A stretch of 64,000 nucleotides of DNA, taken from assembly GCF_000737325.1 (NCBI RefSeq), contig NZ_CP011125.1:5084001-5148000 (forward strand). Direction: 5' to 3'. Positions 7,858-16,341 of the stretch are shown here, piece after piece (position 1 is the first letter of the stretch; the number at the start of each line of letters is the position of its first letter). This stretch comes from Sandaracinus amylolyticus (GTDB taxonomy: Bacteria > Myxococcota_A > Polyangia > Polyangiales > Sandaracinaceae). A program made the position numbers and the translations under genes. The notes beneath the pieces were generated by a model, which was given only the letters and a program-made list of their open reading frames with translations, searched no databases and was not told where the DNA came from.

Positions 7858-8868
7858 TCAGGGCGCGTGCAAGGACGCACGGAGCCGGCGAAGGCCCTCG
7901 GCGGTCGAGACGGGGGCCTCGTACCCGAGGTCGCGCTTCGCGGCGCTCAAGTCGAACCAGTGCGCCGTCGCGAGCTGGTGCGCGACGAAGCGCGTGAGCG
8001 GCGGCTCGCCCGAGCGGCGCAGCGCGCGATACGTGCCCTCGAGCAGCGCGCCCGCCGCGTACGCGACGCGCGGATCGATGCTGCGCACCACCGGCGGCAG
8101 GCCCGCCGCGCCGACGATCCCGAGGATCAAGTCGCGCAGCGGCATCGGCTCGCCCTGCGCGACGAAGTACGCGCGTCCCGCGCACGCGGCGCCCGGCGCG
8201 AGGCGATCCCACGCGCAGAGGTGCGCGTGCACCGCGCTGTCGACGTAGGTCGCGTCGACGCGCTTGTGGCCGCCCCCCGGCAGCACGAGGCGACCGCGCC
8301 GCGCGCGCTCGAGCACGCGCGGCACGAGGTGCGGATCGCCGGGGCCCCACACGAGGTGCGGGCGCAGCGCGACCGTCGAGAGACCTGCGAGCGTGTTCTC
8401 GGCGAGCACCATCTTCTCGGCGATCGCCTTGGTCTCGGGGTACGCGGTCTCGTAGCGCTCGGCGTACGGCGTGCGCTCGTCCGCGCCCTCCACGTCGTCG
8501 CCCGCGTGCACCACGCTCGGCGTGCTCGTGAGGACGAGCTTGGGGATCGCGTGCTCGCGGCACGCGTGGAGGACGTTCTCGGTGCCGACGACGTTGCTGC
8601 GGTAGTAGTCGGCGTAGGGGCCCCACACGCCCGCCTTCGCGGCGACGTGGAACACGCCGCGCGTGCCCTCGGCGGCACGCGACACGGCGTCGCGATCGGC
8701 CAGATCGCCGCGGAAGATGCGCAGCTTTCCTTCGCGCTCGAGCGCGTCGAGCGCCTCGTATCGACCGCGCTGGATGGCGTGCACGAACACGCCGCGCGCG
8801 ACGAGCGCACGCACGATGCCGCTGCCGACGAAGCCTCCGGCGCCTGTGACGAGAACGGGCTCGCTCAT
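7858..8868 (-). CDS. oleD: OleD-like 2-alkyl-3-oxoalkanoate reductase
   Basis: 336 residues. It belongs to the extended short-chain dehydrogenase/3-beta-HSD family: the NAD(P)-binding glycine motif TGAGGFVGSG is at residues 8-17, and catalytic Tyr143 and Lys147 lie in YPETK. The HVAAKAGVWGPYADYY and NVVGTENVL segments are characteristic of OleD. The reaction is NADPH-dependent reduction of the beta-keto acid made by OleA to the 2-alkyl-3-hydroxy acid used by OleC. It is separated from oleC by two inserted genes but is on the same strand, 42 bp after the esterase gene. Related cholesterol or sterol dehydrogenases look similar; the oleA-oleB-oleC context decides the call. Confidence 0.88.
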   Translation of the reverse strand: MSEPVLVTGAGGFVGSGIVRALVARGVFVHAIQRGRYEALDALEREGKLRIFRGDLADRDAVSRAAEGTRGVFHVAAKAGVWGPYADYYRSNVVGTENVLHACREHAIPKLVLTSTPSVVHAGDDVEGADERTPYAERYETAYPETKAIAEKMVLAENTLAGLSTVALRPHLVWGPGDPHLVPRVLERARRGRLVLPGGGHKRVDATYVDSAVHAHLCAWDRLAPGAACAGRAYFVAQGEPMPLRDLILGIVGAAGLPPVVRSIDPRVAYAAGALLEGTYRALRRSGEPPLTRFVAHQLATAHWFDLSAAKRDLGYEAPVSTAEGLRRLRASLHAP

Positions 8869-8910
8869 GTGCGCGGTCGCGTGCCATCCGCGGCGCGCGC
8901 ACGCAAGCGA

Positions 8911-9621
8911 TCAGCGCGCGGTCACCTCGCGCACGAAGGTCGCGATCTCGGTGGACACCTCGGGCGTGGCGACGTGCCCGCCGGTGAACGGTCGGAAGCG
9001 CACGTCGAGCCCGCCTTCGCGCATGAGCGACACGAGGCGCTCGGTGTTCGCGAAGGGGAGCACGTCGTCCTCGCGGCCGTGCGAGACGTACGCGCGCAGC
9101 CCGCGGCGCGACGCGAAGCGCGCGCCCCACTCCGCCTCGTCGACGAGCGTCCCGCTCATCAGCACGAGGCCCGCGAGCGGCCGCGGATCGTGGAGCGCGA
9201 CGTCGAGCGCGAGCATCGCGCCCTGCGAGAACCCGCCGAGCACGATGCGATCGCTGCGCACGTCCATGCGTCGCTCCACGTCGTCGAGCAGCGCGCGGAC
9301 GCGATCGCGCGCCGCGCGCATCGCGGGCACCGGCGTGCGCGGGAGCTCGCGGAGCGCGCACGGGAAGCGCCACCACACGAAGCCCTGCACCGCGTCGGTC
9401 GGCCGCGTCGGCTCGGGCGCATAGGGGAACACCAGGCGTGTGCCCGGCGGCAGATCGGGCCGCTCGGCGAGACCGACGAGGTGCTCGGGGCGCGAGCCGA
9501 AGCCGTGCAGCAGCACGAGCACGGGACCCTCCCCGGCCCCTCGCTCGATCGTGCGCAGCGGCGCGACGCTCGAGGCGCACGCCGCGATCGACGCGATCAC
9601 GCAGAGGACGGACGCGCGCAC
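8911..9621 (-). CDS. Alpha/beta-hydrolase esterase (carboxylesterase/phospholipase type), lipoprotein
   Basis: 236 residues. A signal with lipobox IAAC puts the lipidated Cys at residue 15. The fold belongs to the phospholipase/carboxylesterase group: VLLHGFGS oxyanion region, nucleophile Ser132 in GGFSQGAML, acid in HGREDDVLPF and the catalytic His in TGGHVATP. It likely hydrolyses acyl esters at the membrane surface. It lies inside the ole operon between the SpoIIAA-like gene and oleD. Whether it handles olefin precursors is unknown, and its export would put it in a different compartment from the Ole enzymes. Confidence 0.8.
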   Translation of the reverse strand: MRASVLCVIASIAACASSVAPLRTIERGAGEGPVLVLLHGFGSRPEHLVGLAERPDLPPGTRLVFPYAPEPTRPTDAVQGFVWWRFPCALRELPRTPVPAMRAARDRVRALLDDVERRMDVRSDRIVLGGFSQGAMLALDVALHDPRPLAGLVLMSGTLVDEAEWGARFASRRGLRAYVSHGREDDVLPFANTERLVSLMREGGLDVRFRPFTGGHVATPEVSTEIATFVREVTAR

Positions 9622-9633
9622 TGCGCGAGTATG

Positions 9634-10095
9634 TCACCCCAGCGTGCGCGCGATGCGCTCGACGTCGCCGCGTCGCCCCAGCGCCTGCCCGGCCGCGCCG
9701 AGCGTCGCGAGCAGCCACGTCTCGGCCTCGCCCATGCTGCCGAAGATGCGCATCGGGGCGCCGTTGCGGACCACGAGCGCGATGCTGGTGATCACGCCAC
9801 GCAAGAGCGCCGCGCCGAATCCGTCGCTCTCGTAGACCACCGCCGAGCCGAGGATCGGCACGCCCGGGAGCTGCATGAACTGGTGCGCCTCGCGCCGGAC
9901 GTCCTCGCCGACGTGCGTCAGCTGCGTGCCGGACGGAAGCACGCTGAACAGGCCGATGCCCGACGGGTGCGCGCGCGCGAGGCCGCGCGCCTCGTTCGCG
10001 GCGTGCCGCACCTGATCGGGCGTCGACACGGCGCCCCAATGGATGACGAGCACGTTCTGCGCGTGAGCGCAGCGGACACCAGCTGGGCGGCTCAT
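9634..10095 (-). CDS. SpoIIAA/STAS-like hypothetical protein
   Basis: 153 residues from the ATG at 10095 (MSRPAGVRC); a TTG four codons upstream is possible. The pattern of an initial strand (NVLVIHWGAV), a helix (TPDQVRHAANEARGLAR), a second strand and a C-terminal GSMGEAETWLLATLG helix resembles small SpoIIAA/STAS-like proteins seen in myxobacteria, but no phosphorylatable Ser motif could be assigned. Function unknown. It lies 75 bp after oleC and 12 bp before the esterase, on the same strand. The 10096-10170 spacer shows nothing notable. Confidence 0.5.
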   Translation of the reverse strand: MSRPAGVRCAHAQNVLVIHWGAVSTPDQVRHAANEARGLARAHPSGIGLFSVLPSGTQLTHVGEDVRREAHQFMQLPGVPILGSAVVYESDGFGAALLRGVITSIALVVRNGAPMRIFGSMGEAETWLLATLGAAGQALGRRGDVERIARTLG

Positions 10096-10170
10096 CGACC
10101 GCACCAACCCGCGCGCGCGTGGAGCATCCGGCGAGGATGCCGCGTCCGACCGCGCGCCGGAAGAGGCGTA

Positions 10171-11850
10171 TCAACGCGACAGCTGCTCGGTCGCCCAGGG
10201 GCCGAGGTCTTCGCGGCGGATCTTCGCGTTGTGGCGCACGTCCACCGGGAACTTCTCGTGCACGAGGAAGTGTTCGATCCGCTTGGTGCGCTCGTTCGAG
10301 CGCGCGATCTCGCCGAGCTCCGTGACCAGGCGCGCGCGCTCGGCCGCGGACATCGCGCGCCACGGCTCGACGATGATCACCGGGACGGTGCGGCCCGCGA
10401 GCTTCGCCGCGACGAGCGCGCTGCGCCTCACGTCCGAGTGCGCGTTGAACGGGCCCTCGCACGGGATCGTGAAGAGCGTCGTTCCGTCGTCGAGCACGAC
10501 ACGGTGCGACTTGCGGCCGCAGAACCAGATGCGGCCGCTCGCATCGCGCCACCCGAGATCGCCCATGCGGTGCGCGATGCCCCCGGACGTGTCGATCTTC
10601 GCGCGCGCGGTGTGGTCCGGCGCGCCGACGTATGCGTGCGTGACCTGCGGGCCGCGCACCACGATCTCGCCGATCTCGCCGTCGGGCAGCACGCGCGCCT
10701 CGTCCCAGCGCGCGATCGGATCGTCGGTGATCGCGATCACCTCCACGCGCGCCGACGGCACCGCGCGACCGACGCAGATGCCCTCGCCGCGCTCGGTGCG
10801 CGCGCGCGTCTCGCCGAGCACCTCGTCGTGCGCGATGGTCGCCACCGGCAGCGACTCGGTCGCGCCGTACGGCGTGTGGATGCGCGCGCCCTCGGGCAGC
10901 AGCTTCGCGAACTGCTCGAGGATGCGCGGCGCCACCGGCGCGCCCGCGGAGATCACGCGGCGCAGCGAGGAGAAACGAATGCCCTTCGGGACTGCCCAGC
11001 GCGACACCGTGTCGAGCAGCGCGGGCGAGCCGAACATGTTCGTCACGCCGAAGCCCTCGATCGCCTCGACGATGTGGCGCGGATCGACCTCGGCGGGGCG
11101 CGTCGCGTCCATGTCGGGCAGGACCGTGACCATGCCGAGCGCGGGATCGAAGAGCGCGAAGAGCGGGAACGTCGGGAGATCGATCTCGCCCGGACGAATG
11201 TCGTACATCGCGCGGATCGACTCGACCTGCGCGCTGAACGTCGCGTGGCGATAGAGCGCGCCCTTCGGCGGGCCCGTCGAGCCACTGGTGAAGAGGATCG
11301 CGGCGAGGTCGTCGGGCGCGACCTCCGCCATCGATCGCTGCGAAGTGCGCTCGCCGCGCTCGCGCAGGTCGTCGATCGAGAACGCGCGGCGGCCCGCGAT
11401 CGGCCGCGCCCAGCGCGGCGCGACGTTCACCGTGATCTCGACCGTGCGCTTCGCCCACCCGAGCACGGCGCGCGCGGCGTGTGCCTTCGGGATGCCGACG
11501 AACGCGCGCGGCTCCGCGCGATCGAGGCACTCGCCGAGGTGCTTCGTGCCCATGCCGGGATCGACCATCACGAGCGGCGCGCCGACCTTGAACAGCGCGA
11601 ACACCATCGCGAAGAGATCGAGCGAGGGTGGGACCATCAGCACGGTGCGCACGCCGGGCCCGATGCCCACGTCGCGCAGTCCGCGCGCGAGACGATCGCT
11701 CTCCTCGTCGAGCTGGCGATAGGTCCAGTGCACGTAGCGCGGACGGCCGCGCGCATCGCGTCCCGCGGGCGCGAACACCGCCGGTGTGAACGGCTGATCG
11801 CGCGCGACGCGCGGCAGGTGCGCTGCGATGTTCGCGGAGTCGACGCTCAC
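10171..11850 (-). CDS. oleC: OleC-like beta-lactone synthetase (AMP-dependent ligase family)
   Basis: 559 residues from a GTG at 11850 whose GTGA overlaps the oleB stop. ANL-superfamily adenylating enzyme: the P-loop TSGSTGPPKG is at 188-197, then TPYGATESLP (A5-like), GDLGWRDASGRIWFCGRK (A7/A8) and the C-terminal VDVRHNAKIRREDL with the A10-type Lys. The DLFAMVFALFKVGAPLVMVDPGMG and FPLFALFDPALG segments are typical of OleC. The reaction converts 2-alkyl-3-hydroxyalkanoic acid with ATP into a cis-beta-lactone. The protein is cytosolic and in known systems assembles with OleB and OleD. Confidence 0.92.
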   Translation of the reverse strand: MSVDSANIAAHLPRVARDQPFTPAVFAPAGRDARGRPRYVHWTYRQLDEESDRLARGLRDVGIGPGVRTVLMVPPSLDLFAMVFALFKVGAPLVMVDPGMGTKHLGECLDRAEPRAFVGIPKAHAARAVLGWAKRTVEITVNVAPRWARPIAGRRAFSIDDLRERGERTSQRSMAEVAPDDLAAILFTSGSTGPPKGALYRHATFSAQVESIRAMYDIRPGEIDLPTFPLFALFDPALGMVTVLPDMDATRPAEVDPRHIVEAIEGFGVTNMFGSPALLDTVSRWAVPKGIRFSSLRRVISAGAPVAPRILEQFAKLLPEGARIHTPYGATESLPVATIAHDEVLGETRARTERGEGICVGRAVPSARVEVIAITDDPIARWDEARVLPDGEIGEIVVRGPQVTHAYVGAPDHTARAKIDTSGGIAHRMGDLGWRDASGRIWFCGRKSHRVVLDDGTTLFTIPCEGPFNAHSDVRRSALVAAKLAGRTVPVIIVEPWRAMSAAERARLVTELGEIARSNERTKRIEHFLVHEKFPVDVRHNAKIRREDLGPWATEQLSR

Positions 11851-12764
11851 GCCGCGCGCTCGCGCGCGAGCGGATGATCGGCGAGGAAGCGCTTCACGAG
11901 CAGCACGATCACCTCGGGCACGTCCTCGAGGACGTAGTGCCCCGCGTCCTCGAAGCGATGCACCTCGGCGTGCGGCATCCGCTTCTCCCACTCCGCGAGG
12001 AAGTGATGATCGAACACGAAGTCGCGCATCCCCCACGCGATCAGCGTCGGCGTCTGCCGGAACTGCGCGAGCCCCGCGGCCATCTCGTCGATGCGCGCGT
12101 ACGCGCGATCGCTCGGCTGGAGCGGGATGTCCTGCACGAAGCGCAGCGTCGCGATCCGCGAGCTCCAATCGGAGTAAGGCGCGAGGTACGCGCGACGCAG
12201 CTCGGGCGACATCGGCTTGCGCGTCACGCACGTGTACGCGGCGCCGCGCGCGAACGCGTTCCCGCCGCGCACCATCAGCGCGCCGAGCGGCGTGCGCGTC
12301 AGGCGCAGCGCCGCGGGGAACGTCTTGCTCTGCGGCAGGTGGAACGCCGCGGTGTTGAGCACCACGAGCCGCGCGACGCGATCCGCGTGGCGCGTCGCCC
12401 ATCCGAAGCCGATGCCGCCGCCCCAGTCGTGCACGACGAGCGTGATCTCGCGGTTCACGCCGAGGTGATCGAGGAGCTTCCCGAGATCGTCGATGCGCGA
12501 CGCGAGCGTGTACTCGTAGTCGACGTCGTTCGGCTTGTCGGAGAGCCCCATCCCGACGTGGTCCGGGACGATGCAGCGATGCGTCTCACGCAGCGCGAGC
12601 ACGAGCGCGCGGAAGTAGATCGACCAGCTCGGGTTGCCGTGCACCATCACGATCGGCGGCGCGTCGCGCGGGCCCTCGTCGAGGTAGTGCATGCGAATCC
12701 CGCCGCCGCGGTCGAAGCGACGACCTTCGAAGGGATAGACGCGCCGATCGATCGAGACGCTCAC
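11847..12764 (-). CDS. oleB: OleB-like beta-lactone decarboxylase (haloalkane dehalogenase fold)
   Basis: 305 residues from a GTG overlapping the oleA stop by GTGA. Alpha/beta hydrolase of the haloalkane dehalogenase group: oxyanion segment VMVHGNPSWS, nucleophile Asp113 in VHDWGGGIGFG, and catalytic His in FEDAGHYVLED. The family reaction for OleB is decarboxylation of the cis-beta-lactone to the cis-alkene plus CO2. The Asp nucleophile excludes ordinary serine esterases. In some organisms oleB is fused to oleC; here the two remain separate genes with a 4-bp overlap. Confidence 0.9.
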   Translation of the reverse strand: MSVSIDRRVYPFEGRRFDRGGGIRMHYLDEGPRDAPPIVMVHGNPSWSIYFRALVLALRETHRCIVPDHVGMGLSDKPNDVDYEYTLASRIDDLGKLLDHLGVNREITLVVHDWGGGIGFGWATRHADRVARLVVLNTAAFHLPQSKTFPAALRLTRTPLGALMVRGGNAFARGAAYTCVTRKPMSPELRRAYLAPYSDWSSRIATLRFVQDIPLQPSDRAYARIDEMAAGLAQFRQTPTLIAWGMRDFVFDHHFLAEWEKRMPHAEVHRFEDAGHYVLEDVPEVIVLLVKRFLADHPLARERAA

Positions 12765-13774
12765 CAGACGATCTCCGCCATCGCGCAGTTGAGGCCGCTG
12801 CCGATGCCCATGAGCGCCACGCGCATTCCGCTGCGGAGGCGCCCGATCTCCGCGGCCTTCGCGAGCACCATCGGCACCGACGCGGGCCCCACGTTGCCGT
12901 GCTCCGGGAAAATCGCGTGGATCTTCGCGGGCGCGACACCGAGCTGCGCGGCGAGCTTCTCGGTGTGCTGTCGGCTGACCTGGTGGATGACGACCTCGTC
13001 GAGCACGTCGGGGCTCCAGCCGAGCTCGGTGCGCGCGAGCTCGAACGTCTTCGACGCGAGGTCGAGCCCCTGCGTGAGGAGCTTCTGCGCGTCGGTGACC
13101 ATGCGGTCCGCGTGACCGCGGCAGAGGTGGTTCCAGTCGGTCGCCGCGAGCGACACGCCGCCGCGGAACGCGTGGGCCGCGGGCGCGAGATCACGGCGGC
13201 ACAGCACCATCGCGGCCGCGCCCGATCCCAGCGTGAGCGTCGCGAACTCCTCGCCGAGAGCGCGCGCATCGCCGCTCGCGTTGAGACGATCGATCGTCTT
13301 CTCGACCGCGAACCGACTGCCCTCTCCGTCGACGACGAGCGCCGCGTCGATCGCACCGCGCTCGATCATCGCCGCGACGAGCTCCATCCCGTCGAGGAAC
13401 CCGAGGCACGCGTTCGCGAGATCGAAGTTGCGGCAGCGCGGCGAGAGCCCGAGATGACGATGCACGATCGACGCGGTCGAGGGCTCGACGAAGTCGCGAC
13501 AGACGCTGGTGTTCACGAGCACGCCGATGCGCGCGCGATCGATGCCCGACGCGACGATGGCCTTCTCGCCCGCCTGCGCGGCGACCTCGCTCGGCTGCAC
13601 GCCCTCGTCCCAGAAGCGACGTGCCTGCACGCCCGAGAGCGACGCGATGATCCCCGGCGCGAGCCCGAGCCGTTTCAAGAGCGGCGAGAGCCGATCCTCG
13701 AGCTCGCGGGAGCTCACGCGATGCGGCGCGTCGACGTACGCCACGCTCGCCACCGAGACCGAGGAGAAGAGCAT
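12761..13774 (-). CDS. oleA: OleA-like thiolase, acyl-CoA head-to-head condensing enzyme
   Basis: 337 residues from the ATG at 13774 (MLFSSVSVASVAYVDAPH), which matches the usual OleA N-terminus; upstream codons are Ser/Arg-rich noise. It is a FabH-like thiolase with nucleophile Cys123 in NACLGFLDG and Glu97 in VEPSTA. The 26-residue spacing equals that between E117 and C143 of Xanthomonas OleA. The His (VIHQVSRQH) and Asn (EHGNVGPAS) of the triad are present. It condenses two fatty acyl-CoAs to a 2-alkyl-3-ketoacid, the first step of long-chain olefin synthesis. No good Shine-Dalgarno is visible; the PhoD-like gene is 52 bp upstream. Confidence 0.93.
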   Translation of the reverse strand: MLFSSVSVASVAYVDAPHRVSSRELEDRLSPLLKRLGLAPGIIASLSGVQARRFWDEGVQPSEVAAQAGEKAIVASGIDRARIGVLVNTSVCRDFVEPSTASIVHRHLGLSPRCRNFDLANACLGFLDGMELVAAMIERGAIDAALVVDGEGSRFAVEKTIDRLNASGDARALGEEFATLTLGSGAAAMVLCRRDLAPAAHAFRGGVSLAATDWNHLCRGHADRMVTDAQKLLTQGLDLASKTFELARTELGWSPDVLDEVVIHQVSRQHTEKLAAQLGVAPAKIHAIFPEHGNVGPASVPMVLAKAAEIGRLRSGMRVALMGIGSGLNCAMAEIVW

Positions 13775-13826
13775 GAGGAAGCGCGGGGTGTAGCTCCGTC
13801 GCGACAGCCGGGGAAGTGGCGCCGGA

Positions 13827-15107
13827 TCACGGGCGCACGAGCGCGAAGCGCTCGGTGCCGAGCTCGTCGATCCACGCGAACGAGATCGTCGGAGGCGCGG
13901 TCGCGCCGTCGATCTCGAGCCACCCGAAGCCGCGCTGATCGCGGCCGACGAAGAGCGCATCGGGCCCGAGCGTCTCCGGCGCCGGCGCGCCGCGGAAGAA
14001 CGCGGCGGTCGGCGTGCACTGCAGCTCGAGCACGGTGCCGCCGCCGGGCAGCGGGAGCTCGACCACCGCGGGCCAGTGCTGATCGCCGCTGACCACGAGA
14101 ACAGTGCTCGGATCGTTCGCCTCGATCGCGCGCAGGATCACGTCGCGCTCGAACGCGAAGCCGTGCGCCCACGCGTCGAGGCCGGTGTCGGCGTAGCGAT
14201 GGAGCGGCGTGGGCGATGCGATCACGCGCAGCGGCGCGTCGCTCGTCTCGAGCCACGTGATCAGCGCAGCGAGCTGTGCGTCGCCGAGCATCGTCTTGCG
14301 CGGTCCGTCGAGCGCGACGTTGGGCGAGCGGAACGTGCGTGTGTCGAGCACGAAGAGGCTCGCTGGTCCGGCGTCGAGGACCGTCCACTCTTCGTTGCTC
14401 GGAGAGCGCGAGCGCTGCATGCGCTCGTACGCGTCGCGCGCGACCTCGGTCCGCTCCGCGTCGAGCGTTCCGTCGAAGTCGTTCCACGACTCGTGGTCGT
14501 CCCACACGAGCAGCGTGGGCACGTTCGCCCAGCACGCGCGCAGCGCGTCGTCGTCCCACGTGCGGCGGTAGAGCGCCTCGTACCCGTCGCGCGTCGCGGG
14601 GATCATCCCGCTCGGATCGAGGTCCGCGTACACCTGATCCCCGAGCCCGAGGTAGAGGTGCGGCGAGAGCGCGCGGATCCGATCGAACGCGACGTAGGGC
14701 GCGCTGTCGGGATGGATGTCGGCGCCGATCGCGAAGCGCACGAGGCCATCACGCTCCGGCATCGTGCGGAACGATCCTTCGTGCGTCGCGTCGCCCGCGC
14801 GCACGACGAAGCGGTGCTCGGTGTCGGGCGTCAGGCCCTCGATGCGCGCGAGGAAGAGGCCATCCGCGATCGCCTCGAAGGGCGCGGTGCCGACGCCGAC
14901 GATCTCGGCGTCCTCGGGTGCCACGTCGGTCTCGCACCAGATCGCGATCGAGCGCGCCGTGGGCATGACCGGCCATGGGCCCAGCGTGATGGTCGCGTCG
15001 CGCGGCGGTTCGTCGTCGCCGCACCCGCCGAGCATGGGCGCGACGCCGAGCGTGCGCGCCGCGAGCGTCGCGAGGCCGAGTGTCCGCAGCGTCGCGCGTC
15101 GTCGCAT
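13827..15107 (-). CDS. PhoD-like alkaline phosphatase family protein, exported
   Basis: 426 residues. The N-terminus MRRRATLRTLGLATLAARTLG with a Cys (MLGGCGDDE) suggests Tat- or Sec-dependent export and possible lipidation. A fibronectin-like N-terminal domain (residues 40-125, ending EGSFRTMPE) precedes the metallophosphatase core. Core motifs are IGADIHPDS, LYLGLGDQVYAD, VLLVWDDHE-type (TLLVWDDHESWNDFDG), and VVSGDQHWPAV, which supply the metal-binding Asp/His residues of PhoD. The substrate is likely a phosphodiester or phosphomonoester outside the cell. Its ATG directly follows the TGA of the upstream hydrolase, with no gap. Confidence 0.85.
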   Translation of the reverse strand: MRRRATLRTLGLATLAARTLGVAPMLGGCGDDEPPRDATITLGPWPVMPTARSIAIWCETDVAPEDAEIVGVGTAPFEAIADGLFLARIEGLTPDTEHRFVVRAGDATHEGSFRTMPERDGLVRFAIGADIHPDSAPYVAFDRIRALSPHLYLGLGDQVYADLDPSGMIPATRDGYEALYRRTWDDDALRACWANVPTLLVWDDHESWNDFDGTLDAERTEVARDAYERMQRSRSPSNEEWTVLDAGPASLFVLDTRTFRSPNVALDGPRKTMLGDAQLAALITWLETSDAPLRVIASPTPLHRYADTGLDAWAHGFAFERDVILRAIEANDPSTVLVVSGDQHWPAVVELPLPGGGTVLELQCTPTAAFFRGAPAPETLGPDALFVGRDQRGFGWLEIDGATAPPTISFAWIDELGTERFALVRP

Positions 15108-15842
15108 TCAGACCTCGTACGCGCGGCCCTGCTCGAGACACTCGATGTTCGACGCCGCGAGGTCGAACGAGTCGGGGAAGTGCACGAGCCGCATCTTCGC
15201 ACGCAGCGCGGCGTCGAGGGCGGCGAGCGACTCGTACGGCGTGTGGGTCCCGAGGTTGGTCTCGTGCACCACGAGGTCGGCCTGCGCGAGCCACGCGATC
15301 AGCTTGGGATCGAACGACGTGTCCGCGGACAGACCGAGCGAGCGACCCCCGGCGCGGATCCTCAGGGCGGTGGTGGGCACGTGGTGGTGCGTGCCGCGGC
15401 ACTCGATCTCGAACGGCCCGATCGAGACCACGCGCGTCGTGTCGAGCGCGACGTGCTCGAAGTAGTCGTCGAAGCGCATCGCGCGCAGCCCCGACGCGGT
15501 CTCGAGCCGCTCCATGCCCGCCGCGAGATGTCCGTCCCAGGCGCGCGCGATCACCGCGGGATGCGCGGCGACGCGCGCCTTCTTGCCGAGCGCGAAGTGC
15601 GAGAAGTAGCCGTAGCCCTCGAGGCCCGACGCGTGATCCGCGTGCAGGTGCGTCAGCACGACCGCGGACACGCGCTCGAGCCGTAGATCGAGCCCCGACG
15701 TCTCGCGCGCCTCGCGGAGCATCTTGCGGATCGGATGCGGGCAGTCGACGAGGATCAGCGCGCCCTCGCTCTCGATCGCGAACGACGTCGAGTACCAGCG
15801 CTCGGAGAACGCGTCCCCGACGCCGAGCGGCACGAGCCTCAT
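15108..15842 (-). CDS. Metallo-beta-lactamase-fold hydrolase
   Basis: 244 residues from ATG 15842 (MRLVPLGVGDAFSERWYS), overlapping the coaD stop by 4 bp. The metal-binding signature is TLTHLHADHASG-like (VVLTHLHADHASGLEG), followed by GTHHHVPT, LSADTSFDP and VHETNL, consistent with the RNase Z/phosphodiesterase-like branch of the MBL superfamily rather than a beta-lactamase. No signal peptide is present, so it acts in the cytosol. The substrate is unknown; the coupling to coaD is positional only. Confidence 0.8.
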   Translation of the reverse strand: MRLVPLGVGDAFSERWYSTSFAIESEGALILVDCPHPIRKMLREARETSGLDLRLERVSAVVLTHLHADHASGLEGYGYFSHFALGKKARVAAHPAVIARAWDGHLAAGMERLETASGLRAMRFDDYFEHVALDTTRVVSIGPFEIECRGTHHHVPTTALRIRAGGRSLGLSADTSFDPKLIAWLAQADLVVHETNLGTHTPYESLAALDAALRAKMRLVHFPDSFDLAASNIECLEQGRAYEV

Positions 15843-16327
15843 CGCGCCTGCTCCGCGATGCGCGTGCGCAGGTGCGCCGCGATCGAAGGCGGGCACCACG
15901 GCTCGAGATCGTCGCCGCGCGCTGCGCGCGCCTTGAGCTCGGAGGACGAGACCTTCGCGAGGTGCGCCTCGGCAGGCAGCATGATCGTGCTGAGGTCCGG
16001 CGCGAGCTCGCGGTTCTGCCGCGCCAGATCGGTCTCCCACGCTGCATCCGCCGCGTCGCGCAGGCCGCGCACCAGGTGCGTCGCGCCGATCGCGCGGGCG
16101 TGCTCGATGACGAGCTTCGACGTCCACGCGACGCTCACCGTGGGCATCATCGCGAGCGCCTCCCGGATCATCGCGACGCGCTCGTCGGCGGTGAAGAGCG
16201 GCTTCTTGGTGGGATGCACCGCGACGAGCACGCGCACGTGCGCGAAGAGGCGCACGGCCTGGCGCACCACCGAGACGTGCCCCTCGGTGAGCGGATCGAA
16301 CGTGCCGGCATACACCGCGATCGTCAT
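15839..16327 (-). CDS. coaD: Phosphopantetheine adenylyltransferase
   Basis: 162 residues, the usual CoaD length. The start ATG at 16327 has a strong purine-rich ribosome site (AAGAGGAGAGCC). The nucleotidyltransferase motif is YAGTFDPLTEGH with T/HxGH at residues 14-17; then RNRE-type LARQNRELAPDLSTI, the LVRGLRDAADAAWE segment and VSSSELKARA near the C-terminus. It transfers AMP from ATP to 4'-phosphopantetheine, the penultimate step of CoA synthesis, in the cytosol. It lies 14 bp after the MFS gene. Its position in an operon with acyl-CoA-consuming ole genes is suggestive but may be coincidental. Confidence 0.95.
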   Translation of the reverse strand: MTIAVYAGTFDPLTEGHVSVVRQAVRLFAHVRVLVAVHPTKKPLFTADERVAMIREALAMMPTVSVAWTSKLVIEHARAIGATHLVRGLRDAADAAWETDLARQNRELAPDLSTIMLPAEAHLAKVSSSELKARAARGDDLEPWCPPSIAAHLRTRIAEQAR

Positions 16328-16341
16328 GGCTCTCCTCTTCT

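Noticed and set aside
7867-11877. A 1336-residue plus-strand frame across oleD to oleC
   Set aside because: Composition is that of reverse-complemented GC-rich codons; it covers four well-supported minus-strand genes.
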